Below, one piece after another: positions 24,936 through 37,299 of a stretch of DNA of 64,000 nt; positions within the stretch are counted from its first letter, which is position 1, and every line of letters starts with the position of its first letter. The notes under the pieces were generated by a model that saw only the letters and a program-made list of their open reading frames with translations, searched no databases and had not been told where the DNA came from. The stretch comes from Cardinalis cardinalis (taxonomy: Eukaryota; Chordata; Aves; Passeriformes; Cardinalidae): positions 2,859,691-2,923,690 of the forward strand of contig JACDOX010000027.1 of NCBI GenBank assembly GCA_014549065.1, read 5' to 3'. The position numbers and the translations under genes are program-made.

Positions 24936-27479
24936 GCAGGAGTTGGTGGTGTAACCCTTGCAAATTTAAATATTTTAAATATAAACTGAGGATTTCATCA
25001 TTGTTACGTCTAAAAATACAGAACTGAGCATGCAATGTCATGCAGTACTTTTGCACCTTTTAAAGTTCCCTGTAAAATCCCTGAAACAAAGACATCCCAG
25101 GGGTAAAGAAAACTCTGAAGACTCTGACATATATAAACATCACTTTCATTTTCTTCAGCAACTTCTCTGCAGAATAATGTTATCACAGACCAAGAAATAC
25201 GACCTGACTCTTTGACTTTTTCAAAACAGGTGGGTTGGGGGATCACCATGAAAACTGCAATTTCATAATCTTCTAATATGACTGTTAAAACCCTTTGCCT
25301 TCTCAGAAACATGCTGTCCATTTGCACTGAATTCAGGTAATTTTCTGGCATTATATTTAAATTACCTTATTCCCAGGGCTGAAAAATTACTTTGTCATTT
25401 GTTCTAGATGGTCCAAGCATACACCCACCTCTTCTGTGAGGTCCTACAGCAATAATACAGTGCCTTCCAACAAAGTGATGTTTGGGAGGAGAAGTATGAA
25501 CATGGCAATTAGCATTTTAAAGCCAAGTGTTCTTTTACATTTGTGGCTTCATCTGCCTATGCTTCTTCATTCCTGAAATTAATTATCATGTTACTGTTTT
25601 CTGTTTCTTGGGCATTTTTGCCAAATTTTAGAATTGAATTGAATTTCCCAGTTCAGTTTCAGGATGAACATTCTTATTTGCATCACAGAAGACATGGGGG
25701 GATTTCACACACAAACAGTGTCCCATGCTCACATACAGCTGTAAATGGATACATAAATGTCTCTTCTCTGTGCCGTGGCAAAACTTCCTTAAAAACTACA
25801 GTTCAGCATTTTGGTTGTTTCTATACCAAGCTTTAAAAAGTAGAAAACATGCTACCAAATTTAATACTGTGACCCTATATATTAAAAAAGTCATCAGATC
25901 TATCAGATTACACTAAAATTCCAATGCCATTATTTTTCTTCTATAACCCCTCAAGTAGCAATGTAGAAGCCAGTGACTCTGGGACAGGCACTGTCCTCTA
26001 GAACTCCACCAGTGACACTTGCCACCCAGATCCACAGATGCTGTAGCACTGGCAGTTTATCTCTGTTAGCAGATCAAAGACACACTCAGGATTTGTCTAG
26101 GTAAGGCACTCTGAGAAAACTAATCTGGATCAACCAAAGAGAACTACATGTTCTATATATTAACTTAGCTTTTCACTCCAAATATCTGCACAGGTGTTTA
26201 TTACTATTCAGTAAATCTGCATTATGAATCTATTGAGATTAATTTCCAAATCTGATAGATAACTCAGTGGCAGTTTCTTAACAGGAAATTCCTAATGTGA
26301 GCCATAAAACCAACCTTTTTCTTAAGACTTCTTCAGCCAGGAGAGACTCAATCTAAACCTGCAGTTTAACGAGGCAACAAGAGGAATGATGGCAGCTATG
26401 ACAGAAGTGATCTGTTAAGCTGACTAGAAGTATTTGGTATTAGATTCAGGTCATTTAGATATTCCATATTTAAATAGAGCCCTGTTGCTATCAAGATTTC
26501 CTAAAATTTAAACTAATGGCACATTCCAAATGTGGAGATATTACCCCTCTTTCCATAAGAATTGAGAGACCAGATGCGATTTGTTATGCACCTGACACAA
26601 GACAACAAAAAAACCCTGCATAACTTAACATTAGACACATAAAATACATATGCCTACATCTTACCTGTCAGATCATGCTCTGCACAATTGGGTATTTATG
26701 GGTGCATCTCCTCTCTAAAACAGACTAGATGAGTTATATATTCAAAGTATCTACCTCTCTCTACTGACCATAAAGAAGTGTAATGTGACATGGTACACAC
26801 TTTGTAGCTCTAAACTACATCAATGCTTACGAAGTTTTCCCTAATATTTGTTTCATCTTGGCATGCCCTGCTAATGATGATCAAGTTAATGACAGCAGGT
26901 TTCAGATGTCTGACTGTGAGCTGTGTCTCCCCTTCTCCTCTGCAGGTCATCTTCCATGCATTTTCATTTTAAATCTGAATGAAAGTCGTACTTCAATGTT
27001 GGACTGTTCCAATGATCCAACTATTTTGCTACAAATAGCATCTGAGTGTTACTTGGCACGAGCACTGGTGTTTTAAGAAACCATGCTCACCTGTAGAAAA
27101 GACAGATGGAAAATGCTCATGGGCATTGTCTCACATGAGATTGCTCTAGCAGTCCCACTGCTGAGACTGACACCACAGTAACCCAGCAGATGTACTTCAG
27201 CCTGTGAGCCCCACTTCTCCAGTCTGACTTCAGAAAGATTGGTGCATCCCCTCAAAGGCCCAGCCTGCACCTGAGGCCACAGTTTGAAAACTGGTGCTCC
27301 AGACCTCATAAAGGCTTGAATTAAGCATATATGGCATTTTCTGGATAAGACTAGGTTGAATCTAGTTTCCTTCTGTGGCAGGATAACAGATGGGAGAAGC
27401 AGAAGGTGTCATATCTTGACTGTTTTTGACACTGACATGTATTATTCTTCTATCTCAGACACAGAAACACAGTTTAGAG
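24936..27479. other. AT-rich non-coding DNA
   Basis: No recognisable gene. The longest frame is a 113-codon minus-strand ORF (25,010-25,351) with no motif, transmembrane segment or splice framing I can support. No element was identified. Confidence 0.6.
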
Positions 27480-28370
27480 GAAACTGATATGGGACGAGTA
27501 CAAACTGGCTGGGAAATCATTCACTAGAAGTATTTGTCAGTGGTTAGTTCTTGAAATGGAAGCATATATAGAGTGGAATTCCTCAAGAATGCAAGCTAAA
27601 TTTGGGGCTTATCAATATTTCCATTAACAACCTGAATGAAGGAAGATAAAATATGCTTATTCATTACTGCAGATAATCCCATAGAGACCATCAGCTCACT
27701 GGAAAATAAGACTGAAATTCAGATTATCTTGACAAGTTTGAGAAATAGTCTTAAAAATAGGTGGCAAACTTATGTAAGGACATATGGAAAGTCACGCACT
27801 TTCACACTACGCAAATAAAGTCTAGGCAAGAAGTGGTAAGACAGCAGCCCCATAGAGAGGAGTTAGGTGAGCACAGCCAGGGTTTACTCAACAGTGCTGT
27901 TGCAATAAAATATATATTAAATAAGAGTAAACCCCACAGTGGGATAGTAACAGTAAAGAGTAAGATAGCCTTGGGAGACTTGAATTGTGGCAAGGTCCTA
28001 GATGGAATACCGAGTCTAATTTGAGATACAGTGAAAGAGAAATTGGACAGAGTTCAGAAAAAATAGAGAATTAGGAGAAGTAAAAAAAAATAGCACGCCA
28101 GTGAAGAAAATGCAAAAGGACTGGCACAGTTTAGTCCACAGATGATTGCAGAAGACGTGCCAAGAAAACACTTCCAGCAGGAGGGGTGGTTAGACACTGG
28201 CATCGATTGCATGAGGAGTGTGTAAAACCTCCATCCGTGGATATCTTTAGGAACAGGCCAGACAAGTGGAAAAGACAAAGGGTAGCAGATCATCAGGGCA
28301 TAGGGAGAGGTTCAATGATCTCTGGGTTCCCTTTTACGTCTAGTTTCTAGGATGCAGTCATTCTGCATCT
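27480..28370 (+). mobile_element. Old, diverged CR1 LINE fragment, plus strand
   Basis: The left part keeps a trace of the reverse transcriptase: TCAATATTTCCATTAACAAC followed by CTGAATGAAGGA corresponds to the FNIFINDLDEG stretch of the CR1 palm domain. The middle has AAATTGGACAGAGTTCAGAA, comparable to the end of ORF2. The right part has GTGGTTAGACACTGGCATCG, then CTCCATCCGTGGATATCTTT, and near the end TCAATGATCTCTGGGTTCCC and AGTTTCTAGGATGCAGTCAT, comparable to the 3' untranslated region and tail. Insertions and deletions are frequent, and every frame is broken. It is the longest CR1 copy in the window and probably an old insertion. Confidence 0.72.
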
Positions 28371-31365
28371 TCTAAACTTTATGCTGAGAGCAGTTGTGTT
28401 TAGAATAATTGTGCAAAGACCAGCATTTCTCATTCAGCAACCTTGGAGCTGAATGAACCTAAGCTTTTTACTTGTTATAAATTCAGTAAGTTCGCTACTG
28501 CTCAGAGTTCACTGCACTAAAGCTAAGGCAGTTAGACAGCCTGCTTTTATAATGCTTTCAGTGAATAAATTTGCACAGCTGCTACCTACAGTCTACATTA
28601 TTGCTCAGCACCACTTTGTTAATTTGGAATCCAGATCTGGTGACTGATTTAGGAAAACAGTTCAGCTAATCCCTAGTGAATAGAAATCCTCAGCCTAAGA
28701 TTGTACGGCTCACCAGATTCCCACACGTGCAAAAGCAGCAGCTGCCTTGCAAAGGGAAGTTAAAATATCAAGCACAAACTTTAGGGGGTTTTCATATGAC
28801 ATGCTTATTTTCCTTCCTCAGAGACCTAGGGCTCCAAAAGGAAGGAGTAGAGACAATCACAAACTTTCCCAGTAGATGACTTTCATAGTAAGGTGGAAAG
28901 TGCACTTATATGTTCTAGAGAGCTCTGAGGGGGCAATGATCCTGGCAGGACAACATTCAAGGGTAGTGTTAAAAAAAATAAATTCTGCTAATTAGCCTGG
29001 TCTTGTTTCTTCCATCAGCCAATACAACTAGTGTGCACAGCCATGTAAAATTAATAACCCATATATTTTAAACTATCTTCATGTAATTGCCTTCTGCATA
29101 ATAAAACACATTCAGGCAGAGTACTGTGAACTACAGTTCCTCGGTGAGAGTTTCTGGGCTAGAATCCATTGTTATGGGAAGGCTCCTGTGCATCCTTCAT
29201 GCCTGATAGGAATCCCTTGACTGACTCACAATCTGTTGAGCTTTGGGAGACAACATAAGACCCATTACTTCACTCAAACTTGGTGTGAGGTAGGCAAGCA
29301 GCTGGGATATGGAGGTAGGCCAACCAGTCAAACATATGTTATGTACCATACCTGCTCCTACAGTAGCCATCCAAATTTAGAAATAAATGAAAAAATATAA
29401 TAAAATCAACTATTTTAATTACAAAAATGGAAATTCATTTCTTCCTTGAAATTATTGTTATAAAGACATAATAACTGCTCTCAGATAAGTCCTTCTGAGT
29501 GGCACTGCATTAGTGAATGGTTCTGCTGCAGCTGGAACTAGCTTCTATTAAGCACAAAACTTCCACCTACCTATATTCAGGATAAGGTCTCCAAAATATG
29601 ATTCTCTCTATTCTCATATTTATAATACAAGCTTTGAGAACATTATGTAAGTTGTCTAGCTATATATTGATTTATATATGCCCCTGGATATCTCAAACAT
29701 ATGCCTCCCTTTTCTCATTCTTGCTGTGCTCTTGCACTGATTTTTTCACTTTCCCCCATACTTTCTTCTACTGTTTCTGAGATTTTTTTTCCTTCCAAAT
29801 TATGATGTATGGAATTAACCTTAGAGGCTCCTTTTCAATAGACTTATGCTTCTTTCCTGTTCTCAAGAGCAAAAAGATTTACCCATTAAATACTCTCACC
29901 TCCTGCCAATTACAAAATGGAGCTCGGTGCAGTGCAGTGAAGTGCAGGCCACTAGAGCAGAAGAGCTGAAATCTGTTCATTAGAAGTAGGATATCCTTGT
30001 CCAAGGTTATTTTCTAGCAAGTTCACATTTACAAGTACAATGAGAGATTTCTGATGTAATGCCTAAGGAAAAAAAATGAGAAATGAGGCTCAGAATCTAA
30101 AGCTATTCATATACTTACCTCCTACTGTCAAGCAAAAAATATTTAAACAGGAGTCAGATGCCCAAGGACCCCAGATGACCTTTGGGGATCCAGGCCTATG
30201 GTCCCATCTGAACTACTCAAGTACCAAAAAATTCAAGATGCTCTCAGGCAGAAAATTTAACTTAAACTTTACTTAACTTAAAGGGTCTCATGTGGAAAAC
30301 TTAACTAAAGTTTCTGATGTAAATATACTTCTGGGAAGTGATCTAGGTGTTGCTGGTCTGTTTTCTGAGATCTATATTACAGATAGCCAGTGTGTACCAG
30401 AAATGGTTGTGTGTAAACCATGTGTTGATTGTGTTAACTCACAGGTTTTGTTGTGTCACACATTGCTGAGCCGCTCACTTGACCTGTAAAAAAAATGAAA
30501 AAAAGAAAAAGAAAGCCAAGCCATATTTACCAAAATTATATAACTAGCTTTTGATTAGCAAATTCTTTCTAAATATCATTTTAGACTGACAAGACTTCCT
30601 TCTCATATAACATCTTACAATTTTTACCTTTTGCCAGATACTGACAGATCAGGGATCTGGCATCTAAGGTAGGATACAGACTTCCAAATCAAGAGTTTCA
30701 ATTTGCTGTGCAATACATGAGAAAATCTGGACTCTTAGAAGAGTGATAAATACACAGTTGCACATTAAACCATGAAGAGTCAGGTAATACAACAGGCCAG
30801 ACATGTGAAGGTGCTGAAATCTCATTTCTCTCTGGAGTTTGCATGCCTTGAAGCAGCAATTCAAAACTAGTTTGAATTCTAGACCAGCACCTAGCATCAT
30901 CCTGAAGCACTGAGCATTGGTAGTATGGGTGAGCACTTCAGCGAGAGCAGTACTATTACATTTGCACATTGCAAATCTCCAAAGCCACAAGCACACGCAT
31001 TTCATCACCCAAATACTTTCATTTCTATTTATGCAGATGTACATTAAAGATACTGAAGGTTTCTGGATGATACATTAGCCATTTAATACACTAATCATTT
31101 TGGTTACTTTTCCTTCAGTTCACTCTAGAGCACTTATTAATTTATGACTGAGAAGCAATATTAATTAATCCATTAAAAGGAGTAAATATACATTCAGATG
31201 TATGCATGGAAACATTTTTTCTCTGTTCACTCTTAATTTACATCTTGATGAGTCAAATCCCCACTGTTACACTGCCAAGTCAAACAACATTTCACCGTCG
31301 ATTAAAATTGTCCCACGGGATTGTAGAATGCAAACCTCTTTAATGAATTTGGTCCTCTAAATTAT
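28371..31365. other. AT-rich non-coding DNA, upstream flank of the CpG-rich domain
   Basis: No coding exon recognised. A minus-strand frame of 126 codons (30,664-31,044) has no known motif. A minus-strand GTAAGT at 30.11 kb pairs only with an acceptor 6 bases away and was dismissed. The composition changes abruptly at the right end, where CpG dinucleotides become frequent. Confidence 0.6.
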
Positions 31366-31479
31366 TATGGCCAAGAAAAAAAAACTGTATTTTGCATCTC
31401 TAAGCAAAAGTAATGAAGAAGACATCTTTTCAGAGCCACCAGCTTTTGAGAGGGGGAATGATTTGCAGTTTCAGTGGAG

Positions 31480-32200
31480 GAGTATCGGGGACCAGCTGCA
31501 CGGCCCTGGAGGCGGGATGGCCGCGGTGCCGCCCCGGGTGACCCGCATGGGCGGCCCGGCGGCGGGGCGGGGAGGGCGGCGGCCCGGGGTCTCCAAGGTG
31601 GGGGCAAAGGAAAAATCGAACGAGCGGGGAAACCGCAAGGTGTATTGGTGCAGCTGTAAAGAAGCTAGGAGGGATTGATGTTATCAACAGCCTTTTCGAG
31701 CTTTGGGCTAACTATGTGCTTTTACAGGGAGGAGATGCGGCATGCGGACACTTTTTGAACGCCGCATCTCGGCAGCCCCGTGTTACCGGAGAGCCCGGGG
31801 AGAGGCGGCGGCCAGCTGTAGCGAGGCCTGGGCGAGCTGAGCGAGAGCCCGGGGCGGGCTCTGCCGGCCAGCCCTTCCCCGCACGGACCCGGCTCTGCCG
31901 GCCAGCCCTTCCCCGCACGGACCCTTGGCCGCGGCCGCAAAGGGGCCGGGCAGGGCCGAGGCCGAGCCGCGAGTGTCCGGGGCGGTCTCCGCTGCGAGCG
32001 GCAGAGAGCGAGGCCGAGGCTCAGCCCCTCCGGGGGCGGCCCGGCCCCGCCGGGGTGGCGGCGGTGCCACAGGCAGCTCCCTCCTCCCCGCACGTCCTGC
32101 CCGCCTCGGCCTCCGCCCGACCCGGCGCCTGCCGGCGCTGCCCTCTGGCAGCACGGACTGCTCCGGCTGTCCCGGCACCGTCCCAGGAGGTACCAGCACG
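31480..32200. promoter_or_regulatory. CpG island 1 (left border of CpG-rich domain)
   Basis: The segment is very GC-rich with frequent CpG, in contrast to the AT-rich DNA to its left. It contains several GC boxes and a perfect 34-bp tandem duplication. Long open frames on both strands here (up to 168 codons) are expected in GC-rich DNA and show proline/arginine/alanine-rich low-complexity translations. The plus frame beginning MAKKKKLYFASLSK at 31,367 starts just outside the island; I do not recognise it and it has no splice framing. An island of this type usually marks a promoter, but no TATA or initiator was identified, so direction is undetermined. Confidence 0.75.
31857..31924. repeat. 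Perfect 34-bp tandem duplication
   Basis: Two identical adjacent copies (31,857-31,890 and 31,891-31,924) of a unit beginning GGCTCTGCCGGCCAGCCCTT and ending CGCACGGACCC. There is no difference between the copies, so the duplication is recent or the result of an assembly error. Confidence 0.95.
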
Positions 32201-32490
32201 GTCCGAACTGTTCCAGCACTAATTCAGCCCTGCCCCAGTCGGTCCCTAGGCAGTTTCAGACTGCACCAGCACTGTTCCAGCACTGTCTCGAACGGTGCCA
32301 GGGCAGTTCCAGTCTAACCCAGCTTTGTCCTAGCACCGTTCCAGGATGTCCCAGCACCACCAGANCTGTTCCAGTACTGTACCCGGCCATTGTCAGAGAC
32401 TGTCCCAGCACTGTCTCAGACTTTCCCAGTGAACTATCGTGAACTGTCCCAACATAATGCCACAACTGTGCTGGCACTGCCGCAGCTTCT
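32155..32490. repeat. Degenerate minisatellite-like array of CCAGCACTGTYC units
   Basis: Irregular repeats of the words CCAGCACTGT, TGTTCCAG, TGTCCCAG and CAGACTG recur about every 15-30 bases across 330 bases, for example CCAGCACTGTTCCAGCACTG at about 32,263. The units are diverged and of variable length, and there is one ambiguous base. It resembles a decayed GC-rich minisatellite, a common feature at avian CpG-island edges. No protein is implied. Confidence 0.7.
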
Positions 32491-35390
32491 CCGCGGGTAC
32501 CCATCCCACCTGTCCCCCGGGATGCCCTAGGGCGAAGCTTATCCCCCGTGTACGGGCCAAGCGGCACGAAACGGAGGGACTTAGCGAGTGCAGCCCCGGG
32601 TGACAGTTCCAGGGCCACGGGAAGTGTTAATCGTGACCCGGGGTAGCACATGGTCACTGTTAGAGAGACAAGCACGGGAAAAGGAGCCGGGGGCTGTGCC
32701 GGTGGGACCCACACGCTGCTTTGCTGTGGTGTTTGCAGTTTCTGTGCTCAGGCAAAGACCAGCAACGCTTCAGCTCCCCAGGAAAGTCCGAGCATGGACA
32801 AACCCGCAACTCGGGGTGTCAAGTTTGCAGAAAACGGTCGAAGATACTGGGGCTTTTTCTATTTTTTTTTTTTTTTCTTCACGGAAATAAAAACAGTAAG
32901 CTGAACGCGGAAGATAAACGACTGGCTGGTGGTAAATACTGACCAGCAGTACCAGCAGCAGCTGGAGCCGGATCCAGCGTGTTAACAGCAGCGTTCAGAG
33001 GAGAGCGGGAGAAAGGGGAGATCTCCGGGCTGCCGCAGCTGCCTGCGCGCCCACTGCCTTCACTGGCTCGAGCGTCTGCGAGAAAAGACAAGAGGCTGGT
33101 GCAGAGAAACAATAACATAAAAAACAAAAAAAAATATTTAGGGAAGGTGGGGGGGGAGAGGGGAAACAACAAAGTATTAATCATTTGAAAGTAGCTGCAG
33201 AACCACTGTCCCCGGCCGGGGCAGGTGGCAGCGGGTGGCGGTGGCGGCGCTGCCATCCCTCTGTCCTGCACAGGCCAGCCAAAGGGGCCAAGGGGGCAGC
33301 GGGGAAAATGATCCCCCGCCGCAGGGAGACCCCGCTGCCCCGCTGGGGGGGAAACCTGCGGGAAATGGACAAGGCGCCCCGTAGCATGAATGGCAGGACA
33401 GGCGATGGTAAAGGACTCCCCCACTCTCCAGAGGTGATGGAAAAGGAAAGCCAAAAACTCTCCAAGCACACAGGTTTCAGTTTCAGCGGAGCGGTATGGA
33501 AATGACTGTCATTCACTAGCAGGTACTGAAGGCTTTCGGAGAGTCAGAAGTTACGTTTCGAAGCGGTGTCATTGTCGTTTCTGTCTTTACATATTTCCAA
33601 CACCCCGGAAANTTTCCATCCGAGCAATTTGAGCATTTTACAGTAGCCACTCTTTTCCCCGGCAGCCTAAACCAGCCTGGGGATCAGATCTGCAGCAGGT
33701 TGGCAGCTGCTCTTCGCCTCGCTTCGCCTGACCAGGAGGTGACGGTAAGGACGGCTGCAGTGCCAGGAGCCCCGGCCCCTGGTTTCACCACCGCCCCACT
33801 AGGAACTGCCCCGGGACCAGAATCGTGCCCCTCAGCAGCTCGGCACCTCCCCCGAACGAGTAAATGAGTCAGAAGCAGCAGCTAACTCAACTCCAAAAGG
33901 TCACATTTGGGGGNGAGGGGGGGGGACGACGACGACCGTACACAGTTGCTGCTGCTTTTTTCATTTTTTTTTTTATAACGGCATTCCAGCTTTTCCCGAC
34001 TCTGAACTTCTTTGCTTAATTGCACCGTATGACTTTCTGCTAAAAATACATGATCCCTTGCTTTTTTCTACATGTTAAATAACCCCTGATGTGTCAGGAG
34101 AAATAAAAGTACCACCAGACATCCAAGGTGCCGAGTATTTGCATTTGGTATTTTTACGACGAGATTTTAAATCACATAACCCTGAATTTACACCCAAGTC
34201 TGTGCAAAGTTTGACAAGAGACGAAACCACACCTCAATGCCACTGGGGCAGGAGAGGGACGGGGGACACAAAAAATATGAGCTTGGGGACATCTCTGCAG
34301 AAAAGGGTGTTCGGAAACGGGATGCTGAGAAAGCTGGTATCGAGGAGATGAGCAGNGTGTTGAGCCGGGCACGAAAGCGAGCCGTCACTCAGATATATTG
34401 TTATCATCAGAGAAATCCTTGGATGAAGGAACGAAAAGGAGCGAGAAACTTAATGCTTGCGGAAGGAAGAAGCGATGTCCCCATGCCCGTGGTCCCGGTG
34501 CCCGGCAGTCCCCCTCCAGCCAGAGCGGCTAGGCTGCCATGGGGGACATTTATGAAATTACACCCCCTGCTCCTGGCCGCGGTTCTGAAATCACGGAAGT
34601 TTTAAAAATAAATAAATAAATAAAAAGGAAAATAAAAGAAAAAAAAATCGGAAAAGGCAAGTGCTCGCTGGGACACTGGTCATCCAAACCCAGGTTACCG
34701 CATTTCTTTTGCTAAGCGCTGTCATTTTTTGCGGTATACATCGTCCCAGTCGTGACGAGAACGTATTAAAGACCTCACTAATCTACAAAGAACAAAGACA
34801 CTAGGAAAGAAAAAGAAGAAAGGAGAGGAGAAAAAGAAAAACCAAAAAAACAAACAACCCACACCAAACATCGACTCAATTGAAAACAACGATTTTGTTC
34901 TTGGACGGCTACCAGGTTTCTGCTCTTACCGTCCCGGGACTTTGATTTAACCTCAGTAACATCCTGAAAGGCTACAGTCACTTTGCACACATCGCATCGT
35001 ACCTTCTCGGTCCCGCAATAGAGAGCAGTACCGAGCTGACGGCGGGCTGTCCACAAAGGTACTTTTTTCGGTGAAAGAAACGTGATGAGCCGCACGGGGT
35101 TAAATTAAACCTCGCAGAGATCCAGTTTGTATGAACAAAAATCGCCTAGTCTTTAACAACCTGGTCACACACGCTGGACATCGACAACGGTGTCTGAAAA
35201 ATTATTAAGAAATTACGCCGGTCTAGACACACCCAAAAAAAAAAAAAAAAACCAAAAAAAAATCAGACAAAAAAAATTTAAAAGTGCCCCAAAAATCTCG
35301 GTAGAAGTGACCAGTGTTAATTGCGGCTTACTGATCCTTCAGCTTCGCTTCGACACGCAGATCACGTCCATTCTCTCCACAGGTTTCCCA
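32491..35390. other. Mixed-composition DNA within the CpG-rich domain
   Basis: GC-rich patches (notably 33.2-33.4 kb) alternate with AT-rich stretches. I see no recognisable coding exon. Short sites include TGAGTCA (AP-1 type) at 33,865-33,871 and an octamer ATTTGCAT at 34,137-34,144. Poly-T at about 32.86 kb, poly-A at about 35.23 kb and an (AAAT)n run near 34.6 kb are simple repeats. The minus frame of 196 codons at 32,879-33,469 is dismissed as chance. Confidence 0.55.
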
Positions 35391-35394
35391 AATT

Positions 35395-35735
35395 CTCGCC
35401 TTTCCAGCCCATTCTGGGGGCTTAACCGTACGGAGAGCGATTTGGGGGAGCGGAGGGGGCTCCGCCGCCCGCCCTCGTCCCGCTGCGGGGCTGCCCAAGC
35501 CCTCCGGAGGCGTTTGAGCGAGGGGCAAGGGGAGGTCACGGGGTCCTGGGGCTGCCTCGCAGAGCCCGGGGAGTGCAGCCCGGGAGAAACCTCGGTGCTC
35601 CCGCAGAATTCCCAAGAAAACCGGCGAGGAGGAAAGCGGGATGCCGGAGTCGCTCCTGCTTCGCTGGAAGTGCAGACGCACCGTGTCAGCCCCGGTACAG
35701 CTGAAGCCCCCCCTCCTCACTCCCTCTTCCCTCAC
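35395..35735. promoter_or_regulatory. CpG island 2 (small)
   Basis: About 340 bases rich in CpG, including GGGGCTCCGCCGCCCGCCCT. It lies inside a plus-strand open frame of 229 codons (35,190-35,879) that has poly-lysine from an A-tract at its start and hydrophobic low-complexity sequence at its end, so it is unlikely to be a protein. There is no TATA box or clear initiator. Confidence 0.55.
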
Positions 35736-36958
35736 TTCTCTCTCCTCCCCAGCTATATCTGGGGCTTTTATTGTTGGGCTTGGATTTTTGATTTTTTCGG
35801 TTTGGGTTTTTCTTTAATTTTTTCCTCCCTTAGGGGCAAATATCTCCTCTTCTTTGCCTTTGACATTTGGGGCTTGTGAGCAAGAAGAGCTCTCTCTTTC
35901 CATGACACCACGGGGAAATTTCAGGGGTTCTTTGAAAAAATGAAAATCAGGCAGGCGAAGGCGTTGACTTTATTTGGTGGTGGTTGGCAGCACCCGCCGA
36001 GCGCAGAGCCGGAGGTGGCTGAGCGACAGTGGCTCGTCCCCACGGTGAGGCAGCAGGGACGTAACCCCGTGTCCAGCTGCAAACTGGGAATCTGCTGGGA
36101 AACGGGGCTTGGGGAGGTGCCGCCACCAAACCGAGAAACAACTCTTTCCCGACACCCAAAACCGCAGGAGGCATTTTCCTGCCCTTGCTTAGGGGCACGG
36201 GGAGCTGCTTTCAGCCTCTGTCTCCGAATTTCTCTGGTTTCTTAAGAGGAGACGCTGAACTATCACTGTTGCAAGAAACTCACAGCTGCTACAAGTTTTT
36301 ACTAAAGAGCATCGAATCAAGTCTCTATCACTGCTGTGAGATTTTCTTTTTAAAAATAAATAAAGAAAAGGAAATTAGATGTTTCAGTCCTATTATTAAA
36401 TGCAGTAAGTTGCCGTACTCGACCAATAAAACCCTAAGATTTTATAAAAATATATCAGTAATAATGACAATAACACCAAAAGCAGCGCTCGAAGCGGTGG
36501 GCAAACCCGGTAAAAACCTAACCGGAAAACCAAGGCGTTTGGAGCTAAGTTTTGTCTTTTCAGTTCTCCTGCTGGTGGCAACGACGTGTCGATAAACAAA
36601 AAGTGAGAATTGAGGGGGAACGGCGGGGGGCAAGGGAGAGGCGGCAAGCGCGGCTTTCCAAAGGCGGAGTTTTCAGGGGTCATTTCATCTCGAGTCTTTC
36701 GTCATTTTGAATATCAAAGAAAGCTGACTGGATTATTTTCCCCGTCCCTCGCCTGGCCGGGGTGATGCGGTATCTTCGCGCACAGATTACTTTAATCAGG
36801 ATGTTAAAACATTCAGGGATCTTCCCCTGACGCTGACCGTGCGTTTAACAAACGCTCGGCTCAACTGTCCGAGCTCGCTGCAAACTGGATTCAACTAAGA
36901 ATCTTGACAGTGTCGACATTTGGAGTTTAATCGTTGCTACTTTTACTTTACATTACAG

Positions 36959-36980
36959 AAGAAATATGGAAAGTTGTTAG
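36959..36980 (+). other. Candidate 22-nt micro-exon (or 70-nt exon from 36,911), plus strand
   Basis: The pyrimidine-rich CTACTTTTACTTTACATTACAG is followed by 22 bases and then TTAG|GTAAGTTTTT, a near-ideal donor. An alternative acceptor, ATCTTGACAG, ends at 36,910 and would give a 70-nt exon. The location upstream of the main promoter would suit an alternative 5' exon. No coding potential can be judged at this length. Confidence 0.25.
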
Positions 36981-37240
36981 GTAAGTTTTTGATTGGAACC
37001 TCAGAGTTTCCTTCTCTATCGTAAGAGCAAGCAGTGTGCAACATGTAGTAACTTTTCCCTATACGGCATCTATTTCCTGGTGGAGAAAACAATGACTACC
37101 CCTTCGCGATATAAAGTACGGCTCTTAAAAACTTGGGAAAAGACCTTGTCCTCCGCTTAAACTTCTTCCCCCTCAAAAACCAGCCGGTAAACCGGGGCTG
37201 AGGCAGGCAAGCTGCTCTGTCCGCAAACCTGGGAGGAGGG

Positions 37241-37259
37241 AAAAAAAAAAAAAAAAAAA
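37241..37259. repeat. Poly-A tract (19)
   Basis: Nineteen consecutive A within GC-rich flanks, immediately left of CpG island 3. No retroposon body precedes it. Confidence 0.95.
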
Positions 37260-37299
37260 GGCAGCGGAGGCATTCCTTAGAGCAGAAGTGAAACCGTCT

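Larger units (their letters stand above)
35736..37299. other. Non-coding DNA between CpG islands, conserved-looking
   Basis: A non-repetitive stretch with unusual non-AT-biased sequence, particularly 36.66-37.10 kb. It includes a TCF-type ATCAAAG near 36.71 kb. It could hold conserved non-coding elements of a developmental gene, but conservation cannot be judged from one sequence. No exon is recognised apart from a possible short one near 36.96 kb. Confidence 0.45.

Noticed and set aside
25010..25351. 113-codon minus-strand frame
   Set aside because: No domain, no splice sites around it and no similarity that I recognise.
31367..31678. 103-codon plus-strand frame starting MAKKKKLYFASLSK at the island edge
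   Set aside because: It has an ATG in acceptable context but no recognised family, a low-complexity GC-rich second half, and no donor with consensus bases in frame. It cannot be separated from chance.
32879..33469. 196-codon minus-strand open frame
   Set aside because: No motif. The hydrophobic stretch comes from A-rich plus-strand sequence, and no promoter or splice context supports it.
35190..35879. 229-codon plus-strand open frame
   Set aside because: It starts across an A-tract giving poly-lysine and ends in low-complexity phenylalanine/tryptophan-rich sequence. It has no recognisable motif and its composition follows the underlying island.
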